Origin: Lepidonotus clava
Lineage: Eukaryota > Annelida > Polychaeta > Phyllodocida > Polynoidae
Reading direction: 5' to 3'
Assembly: GCA_936440205.1 (NCBI GenBank)
Contig: OW387147.1
Coordinates: 24,577,629-24,641,628, forward strand
DNA length: 64,000 nucleotides
The notes under the pieces are model-generated. The model was not told the origin of the DNA. It saw only the letters and a list, made by a program, of their open reading frames with translations, and did not search any database. Shown here in pieces: positions 51,901 through 61,600 of the stretch (positions within the stretch are counted from its first letter, which is position 1; each line of letters begins with the position of its first letter). A program made the position numbers and the translations under genes.

Positions 51901-54900
51901 CTGGAGCGAGTACCCAGATAGTCTGTGCCCAGAGTGGACTCGTAGTAACACAGGTCCTCGTCTAGAACGTTAGATAAACGATAAACATTAGCTTTAGATT
52001 AAAATATCCTTTATACTTGTACTGCAGGTGTTATTTGATATACTTGAGAGTATCTAGCTCGGTGTGGTTTATTTTGGTTTCGGTATCCCTATGCTTGGTT
52101 GTATAACGAAAAACGACCTATGATTAAATAGGACATCAAGTATAGATACGCAGAAAAAAATAATAACAACAACAACAACAACAACAACAACACGCAGTTT
52201 GTGTGCAAATATATATTCATTATTGACATTTAATACAATAATGTTACTGAAGAGCCTCCAGAATAGATTTTAGGTTCACATCCATTGTGTTTCACAGACG
52301 TATGCAAAGTTTTGAAAAAAGACGGAGGCCACTTTCCTCGCTTTTACCGCAGATATATCTATGCTTTTAGATCTATGTATACATATTAAATTAGGTCCCA
52401 TAAGAGGGATGGATTTCGGGGAGGGTCACAATTCTTATTTCTCCCATATGGGTATCATCTTACCTTGCTCCAGGGCTTTAAGAAGATAGGGATTGGAGTC
52501 AAAGCCCTCAGGTCCTAGGCCCTCAGTGAGGCCCCTTCGGACCCAGCGCTGGGCCCCCTCCGATAAGTCTGTATACCCACACAGGTAGGGGGTGGAGAAG
52601 GAGCAGTTAGCACTGCGCTCCACCACTGAACCCGCTGTGAAAGCAGAGAAATTAATAATCCATTAATAATGTTATTTTTTATAATAATTAAGTTCACAAT
52701 AACAGTTAGCGCTGCACTCTATTGCTAAACAAAAGTTAAGTTTACAATAAAAGCGCAATGAAGAACAGTAATTCATATACCATGATAATAAAATAACATT
52801 AATTTTTACAATCATCATACTCACATTTACAGTTAGCACTGCACTCCATTGCTAAATAATAGTTAAATTTACAATAACAGTTAGCTCTGAGCTCCACGAC
52901 TAAACCCGCTGTGATGGCAGAGATAAAAAATAATTTCGGTGAAAATATTTGCATTGATTAAATTTACAATCACAGCATGTGCTGCACTGAACCCACTGTA
53001 AAAGAAGACAAGAAATAGTATCAAATAAATAACATTTACAATAATTAAGTTTGCAATGAAAGCACTGTACTCCACCGATGAAACAACTGTGAAATAAGAG
53101 AAAAAAACTGACATCCACCAATTGCATTTAAAATAATTAAGTTTTAATCATATGGTATGTTATTGGCTGATTGAATACTGCATAGCAAAACTGCAGCAAA
53201 TATCACTTTCTTTATGACCATACTACTCACGGCAAAAAGGGATGTCACAGTACTTCCAAAGAATGTCCTTGTCCTCCGTATAACAGTATGGTCCATTTAG
53301 TTTGGTGCGGGTGCCGGCAGGGTTCCGGCAGAAGTTAGACCCATTGACGGCTACCTCCTGGGGCAGTGACCTCTGGACAGACGATGAAGTATTCGCCCAA
53401 GGCTTACAGGCGTGGCCCGAACGGGTCACATTCACATACCCTCTGTAGTCTAGCCCAAGTGCGTCCAACTTACATTCTATAATGATTGGAAAATATTGCT
53501 CCGCTTTATTGCGAAAAATTCGTGAATGGCCAAGGAAAGACGAGTGTTGTGTTCCGGTAACATCAGCTTGAAAAATTAGGGTAGGTAACTTAGATTTAAA
53601 TTGTTTGTCTTTAAATGACAAAACGTACCACAATAGTTATAATTTACAAAATCCTAATTTTTAAAAAGTCTATAAAAAGAAATTATGGTTGGGGGAAAAC
53701 TTAGGGTAGGTCTGGTTCGCATGATGCAACTATTTTTCTTTCCCCTGGCTTAATCTTATTTGTTTTGCTTTTTTTTTTGCATTAATTATTTATTGTTATA
53801 CCTATTGTACACATTACAAATTACTCCACTATGCTCCCCGGAATCCTCGTCACGATCTACTCCTAATTCTATTGGTGACAACTAACTCGGGAAATTACTA
53901 ACAAGACATAATTTACAAACAATTTGCACATAATTTACATACCGCCGTTGTTTTGTTGCAGTCTTTTTCCATCTGAAATCAGAACACTGTGCAATTATAG
54001 GTCCGCAATACACTCAGTGTGCATTATAGTATAGGTCTTTAATAAAAAGTACTTCAAAATCTTACCTAGGAAAGAATATAGTGTTAAACCAATACGTATA
54101 TTCTCAATGTTTATAGTCAGAGTGGGTTGGAGAAAATACGCCATGATCGAGGCACAACGTTTCCTATGTAACCAAACTCATCAACTGAAACCCATATTTT
54201 TTGTGCTCATTCATAATGAAATACTACCTAAACATACTGATATTTTATGATAAATTGATTAAATGATTTACAGGGTTGTAAGCCAATCAAAGGTTGGTAT
54301 TCAGGCCCGTCAAGGGTAAGACATAATGAGCTACCACACTTTAACATTGTTTCCTATGGAAAATAAGATGTTTCATTTGTGGAGGTTTGGGCAACTTTAA
54401 TCCTAAATACGACTCCATTAAGAGTTTACTTTGTGAACATTTGGATCAATATAACATGGTAACCTTTGATTAATATGATGAGAATTACGATCGGCTAAGT
54501 CGTTGTTAACGGCTAGGGATATAAAATGGAGGAACCATAACCTACCACATGGCGTCTCCTCATCAGAGTTGTCCCCACAGTCATCTTTACCATCACACTC
54601 ATTCTCCCGCCTTATACACCGCCTGTTGGCACATTGAAATTCATGAACGTCACACCAAGTGAAGCCTGTTAAAAAGAAAACGTTACTGGTATTACTGATT
54701 GATGGGGAAGTTACAAATGCGTAATATTTCGACAAGACTATAAGGTAGGATTCTGAAGCATACATCTCGCCAGTAACAGTTACAGGTGAGGAGTTCAGGT
54801 TGACTAAAGTTGGTTATAATTATCAGGTTATGGGTGCAGTGAACAATTTAAGTGCATGTCATAAGAATCCCGAAGAAAACATTCAAACATGTTGATCATG

Positions 54901-55622
54901 CCACTTTATTGATTCTTTTTAATAAATCTTCACAACATCTGTCCACCAGTCAGTCGTCGAGTTGGATATACTTTTTACACTTTTAATGTTATAAGAATGT
55001 GCATCAAAAGAGGATGCGTCATTTGAACTCCAAAATCATTAATCCAGATCGGTGAGGCCATCACCCCTTTCATTTATCACAATGAGCAATTCACTTGATG
55101 ACGATGATGATGATGTGTTGAGTCCTCCTCAGCAATCTTTCTAGGGTAAAACTGGTTGATTCAGTGTCTCAGAAGCCCAGTGCCCAGCTGCTGGACATAA
55201 GAGCTGGTATTAGGCTCAGGGTATAGAATTTGATTACCCAGGGTATAGTAGGAAAAGACTGTAGACTCAGGGTAGAGAAGCTAAAGACCCAGGGTATAGC
55301 CAATGTTATAAGAATGCATTGGCTGTACACTCAAGGGCTCAGAGGCACAGTAGTATCAGACTGCAGAATGTAAGGGTAGTAGACCCAGTTTTGGAAAGTG
55401 AAGACCCAGTGTATCAGCAGATGGCTGAAGTAAGGTGCTTTTTGATTGGCTGAAATAAAAGTATACCCTGGGTATGGTTTCCTGCAGTATACCCCAGGTA
55501 AAGTGTAATCGGCTGAACGGCCCAGCAGCCAAATGCTTGGGAGATCATTGCAGCCACCTAGCGGTCACCTCCAACACTACCTCCTACCTCAACTCTCCCT
55601 ACCTACACACACACACACACAC

Positions 55623-55686
<64 letters not shown>

Positions 55687-58600
55687 AACCCCAGCTACCC
55701 ACAACACCCGTATTCTTCCTAAAATAAGAATGACCAATGATTATGACAATTTTTATAAATAGCTATTAGTCCTACCCTAGTTTGTTTGTTTGTTCGTTTG
55801 TTTGGGTTAGCTTAATGTCCAGCCAACCCTTAAGGGTTCTTTTACCAGACTGCACAAGGTAAAGCTTTGCAGCTGCTGCTAGTTTTATGCCACAGGGGCA
55901 TTGACTGAATCTATGAAATGAGGTGCCTATCTGTAGCAGTGGGACCCTATGCCGTATTTATAGTGCTGCCACACTGAGATATCATGTCATAGGCCCACAC
56001 AATGCCTTACCCAATCACATTATACTGACACTGGGCTGACCAGTCATGTTCCATGGTTCTTACTTTATACCAAGTGCCAGGCAAGCAGTGACCACTGCCA
56101 TTGTTAAAGTCTTTGGTGTGACTTGGCCAAGGAAAAAGCCCAAGACCTCCCAGACCTGAATCGGGCACTCTACCAATTGAGCTACTGAATCTGGTCTCCC
56201 CATTTGTTGACCTCTAAGAACAGCAAGGGGCTGCTGGGGACACATTCTTCCCAGGAGGCTCCCAAAGGAACCCCCCACCCTGGATCCCCATGGGGGTCTA
56301 GGACTCTAGACACAGACACACACAAGGTTCCCCACACTTATTTCATGCTGCAATTAAAGAAAAATGTCCTACCATTTAATCCTGTACCTTAAATATATCA
56401 TAGAAATCATGTATGCTTCAAATGGGAAGAATCAGGTCCTAATATTCAGTGAATCTTTTTATGATATCATTCACATCAAATGTACATATTTTTTCAGGGA
56501 AAAAAAAAGAAAAAAATTACAGTTTTGGGGCTACAAGTCCCAAAATATTAATAGTAGATACATTGTATACAAAACCTAGGTATGCACATTAATACAAAGA
56601 GGTACGGATCCATTGGACCCCAATAGCATTTGGTAAGGCCAGTTATTCTACTTTTTTGATTAAGAAAATAATTATACTGATAAAACTGAAAATTTGTAAA
56701 TTGTCCCTCTTTTTTGAGAATTGACCATTATAATTATGATGTCGTCTTGATAAATGACCAAGCCAAATCATGTCTTTACCTGGACAAACGGGAACGTCAC
56801 AGTATTCCCAGGTACCGTTCCCTCCGGCGACGTAGCACCAAACTGTGCCGTCTTTGTGTGAAGGGTTCCTGCAGAAATTGGCAGCGTCCTCCACACTCTC
56901 ATCCCTGACCCGGAAGTAGTTCATAGTGACGTCATCGCCACTGGAATAGCTCATGACATCACTCCAAAATGCGCATTTCTGTCCACTCGTGGTGACAGAG
57001 ACTGTTCCAGTATAGGTGAGCCCTGAATGGTGACGTAGGCACGTTTGGTCTGAAATGAAATGCAGCAGATATAAATATGTTTGTCTCAGAAGTACAGCTT
57101 TTCATATCACAATATCAAATGTAAAAATTAAATGAGTGCAATGTGGAATATATTATTTTGAAGCAGTTTTGTTCCCACTGCGATGCCTTCTATGTATGTT
57201 TGTATTCAAAATCCTTGTCTAAAGCATAGCAAGAAATCATTTCGTTAAATATTCGTAGACCTGAAGTTGTTATCAAAATCTCCACTTTGAAGTATGGCTT
57301 CAACATACCATATCAAGTTCTGAATTTTTATAATGCGTTCGTCATCTTGTATAGGTGATAATTAAATAGGCCTATTGTTTCGGCCCCACTTTCTCAAAGT
57401 GCATTATATTTTGGTTCACTAACAGCTTCGGTGGCCTTTGGAAGTAAAACGTTAAGACCCTTGGGGTGTATTCCTTTAGTTGACTCAATTAAAAAGCATT
57501 TGTAAGGAAAATATACTGACCACAAGAGTGTGTTTCGTCAGAGAAGTCCCCGCAGTCGTTGTGGCCGTCACAGGTCAGTTCGGATCCGATACAATGACCA
57601 CTGTCACACGTGTATTCATCCGCAGAACAAGGCCCTGAACATGCAAAAGTGAGTTAAATGTAATTGCAGATCATATTAAGAATATCAAATATGCTTAAAT
57701 CCCAGTGTGGTAATCTTAAAACAGCTTAGCTTTCATTTCATATTTAGCTCAGGTCTTTGGAATAATAACTGTTTGAGGTTCGGTAAATATCACATATTTC
57801 ATGTACTTTTGTCAGTTTTGAATATCATACATCAACATGAATTCTATTGTCTGCGGCTATAGACTTATAGTATGTCATTGAATTTCAAGTTTATTGCATT
57901 TAGAATAACACAAAAGAGGAGTTATTTACATTCAACTCACAATAACCTTATTGGAAAGAACTACTCATATGACTGACATCTTGTTTGACCAAAATTAATA
58001 AAAGAAAAATCAGAACGCATTTCTAAAACGATACTCATATGGAATGTATGCAGAAAGAAACCAAGGTTTGTTTCCCCCATAGCTACCCGTTTTAATCAAT
58101 ATTGGGAGCACAGATGACTTACGAAGGTCAGAGCAAGATCCAGGTTGGAGGCTAACGTCATCTATAGCCGTGTCAGCCCTGAAGAAAAAGCCGCGGACAT
58201 TCTCAAAGAGGAAGCCATACTCTCCGACTGGGACGGTGTAAGACAGATGGCGCCAGACTTGGCCCTGGGAATATACAGTATGACGCAATAATTATTGTTG
58301 GACAGAAAAATTATTTTTTATTGATTACTAAATGGGTATACTGGTTATATAAAAGCATAATGATAATAAGTCAAATGATCTATGAATGGATTATGCATAT
58401 GTGACCAGCCGAGGGGAAAGGGTACTCCATGTAGGATTTGACATGAAATTGATGCTGTAGAGCATGTCATTAGCTTTCAAATAGTATCGAGCATGTCCAA
58501 ATCCGATGATTATTAAGGAAGTTGTGGTCCATTAAATCTAACACTCTCAGGGTCCCGTAAAATGAGGAGAAGCTAAATTTTCTTGTATTTATTGAGATTT

Positions 58601-61600
58601 TGCATAAATTATCATTAATTATCATAATTGTGAGTAAATATTCAAAAACCCAATCCATTCATTATTTTTGGACCAGAAATGATAAATGTATTCTGTTTTC
58701 AATGGAGAGACCAGATAATGATATTTTCTCATAGTAAAGGCGGGTCCCCACGTGGCGACTAATCCATGGCGATTAACATTGGTTGCCCGGCGATGAAGGA
58801 GTTAGTACGCCGTCGGATGATTAAATAATCGCCCGTGGAAAAATAAATTAATCGCCATGTTGGGACACACTTCCCATCAATCTGCTGGCGATGAAAGGTT
58901 GTCTTGGTCGTCCTGCCAGGCGATTAACTGCACTAATCGCCGGCGCCTTATAATTTTAGGAAAATCTCATGAACTTTAGTTTCCATGGCAACCAAATAGA
59001 ATGAATTCATTCTGCAACTTTCGCATCTCCGCGCTGGGAAAATAGTCCGTGAGAGTACTCTCTGCTATGTAGGTCATTAACTATATACCGGCATTATAAG
59101 ATTACTACGCCCAGCAGTATAAGAATAGTTCCACGATTTTTGTTGGTCTTATGCAACTTGCAGGGGCTGGACCCAGCAGCTACAGTGCAGAGATGATTTG
59201 CCGTACAGCGAGCATCGAAGTTGCAGAGTGGAATGAATTAAGTGAATTACCCATATCAAAACGTTCCATTGACATTCCAAATATGGAAAGACTCCTTCAT
59301 GATGGATTGTTTTAAGTATGGGAAATGAATTCTACACAAGAAGTTGGTTTAAAATAAAATTATCACTATTTTTCATAAACCTACTCATATCTCCTTAAAT
59401 TTTAGGTTTAGGATGGCAAATATAGAAACCTCGGAGTACCCTTTCCCCTTGGCTGGTCTCATGTATATATGTTCTATTTGTTAGTGTATCAACATAGTGA
59501 AACGTCACAGCCATAAAAAGAAAAGATCGAGGTAACTTATTGCCCACAAAGTTGGACCTTAAACTAATAACAATATCAACCATTATAACCATGACATTAA
59601 CCCCTTCAACCCTCTATTCCTGAGGATAATAGATAAAAATGTGTGTGGACTAAAGAAGAAATGCTTTCTAATGCTGCAAACCATTTGAAAATATTCCTTT
59701 TAGAAGCTTAGATCTGGTCATTTGAAGTTCCCATCTTCATGTACAATAGAAACCCTCCAGTTCTGATAGTTGTCTTTGTTTCCATGTTATGGTAACTTTA
59801 ACTTGACCTTATACATTTAGAATAAAAAGCAATTTTTATTCAGAAAAATGTTTAAAATACAATAACTTTTGATTGACTCGGTCTTTTATCTAACTGTTTG
59901 AAATATAAGGCAGAACAAGATATTTCCTACTTTACCGATAAAATTGGTTCCATTGACTGTGAATGTTCTTTTTTCTGTTACCATGGCAACCTAACAACCT
60001 TATCATATGAAGGATTTCTGTAAAAAAAACCATTCCATTGCAAATTTCCCATAATGCATCATTTGCAAAAGATTTGATATTTCTATGAAAATCATTGAAT
60101 TCTCTGGAAAATTCTATCTAAGTCAAACTTTTCTACAAAATTACATGAAAAAATGTCTTTTCATCAATAATTCCTTAATTAATGCTTTCAAGAGGCTGAT
60201 TTCCCAGAATAAGCAGATTTGCCCTATATTGACCAGAATGGCCTTTACTGGAACACACATTCTAAAATATCTAAACATCATAGAATAATAATAATAAAAG
60301 TGTAAGGATCCTTGGAACTTTGGGAATCTATTGATATTTACCTCTAGAGTGTAGGTGAAATACCCATTTTATAATCAGAATAAAACCCTAAAAGAGGTGC
60401 CATTTTATGGGTAACACTCATGTGGTGGCCAAATATGGCCTTATGGGGTGGAAGGGGTTAACTCATGTTGAATTTATATAATATACTGACACGTAATTAT
60501 CTATAGTATTGCATTGCTGCAATTAGATAAATATAATACATAACACAGCGTCTGCTTACTTTTGAACCCAATATCAAACACCTAGAACCATTATTATAGA
60601 AAAACTAACACAATACCTGGGACCAGCGTATGGACTCTAAGAGGTTCAGGGTGCCATCTCTGTGTAAACGGTAGATGGAGAAGATATACATGTCCCGGCC
60701 GTACATCATGTAGTAAAGGCTGAAACAACTGGTAACGTCCACCTTAACAGTCGGCGACACCATGAAAGCTCGGTCATCGGGCTCAAAGCCGGAGGCTTCA
60801 GTGAACATATAGGCACCTGTGGGAGGGGAAACAAAAGCACCACGACACATTAAAGCGTAGATTTCTTATTAAGAGCAAAACAAAATGTGTTATTTAATAA
60901 TATGGCACTTGGTTCCGTCTTATGTGGCATACCTAGTGAAGCGCCACTACGTGAAAGTAGGCGTTTGGGTTTTGTATCTGTGGCTATCAAGGTACATTAA
61001 CGGTAATCGTTTGGTCACATTTACAAGACCTTTGCAAGATTTTTAAGGTCATCTTGTAAAGGTCTTGGAAACGTAACCATCGAATCTATCTTAGGATCTG
61101 CCGTAGGTGCAGAATAAAACAGAAAACTTCACACTACCTGAGGAGTTACCGTATTTGTAGAACTAAGCACACACCTTCACAAATGAGAAGTTGCTGTATG
61201 ACTAAACAGACACCTTCACACCTACCTGAGGAGTTGCCAGGGGTGTAGAATCAAACAGACACCTTCACACCTACCTAAGGAGTTGCCAGGGGTGTAGAAT
61301 CAAACAGGCTCCTTCGCACCTACCTGAGGAGTTGCCGGGGGTGTAGAATCAAACAGGCACCTTCGCACCTACCTGAGGAGTTGCCGGGGGTGTAGAATCA
61401 AACAGACACCTTCACACTTACCTGAGGAGTTGCCGGGGGTGTAGAATTAAACAGACACCTTCACACCTACCTGAGGAGTTGCCGGGGGTGTAGAATCAAA
61501 CAGACACCTTCACACTTACCTGAGGAGTTGCCGGGGGTGTAGAATTAAACAGACACCTTCACACCTACCTGAGGAGTTGCCGGGGGTGTAGAATCAAACA

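Noticed and set aside
55474-55727. Two His/Thr-rich frames
   Set aside because: They are translations of the CA microsatellite.
56130-56200. A functional tRNA gene on the minus strand
   Set aside because: Only the A-box side resembles a tRNA. There is no acceptor stem pairing, and it runs on into a SINE body and tail.
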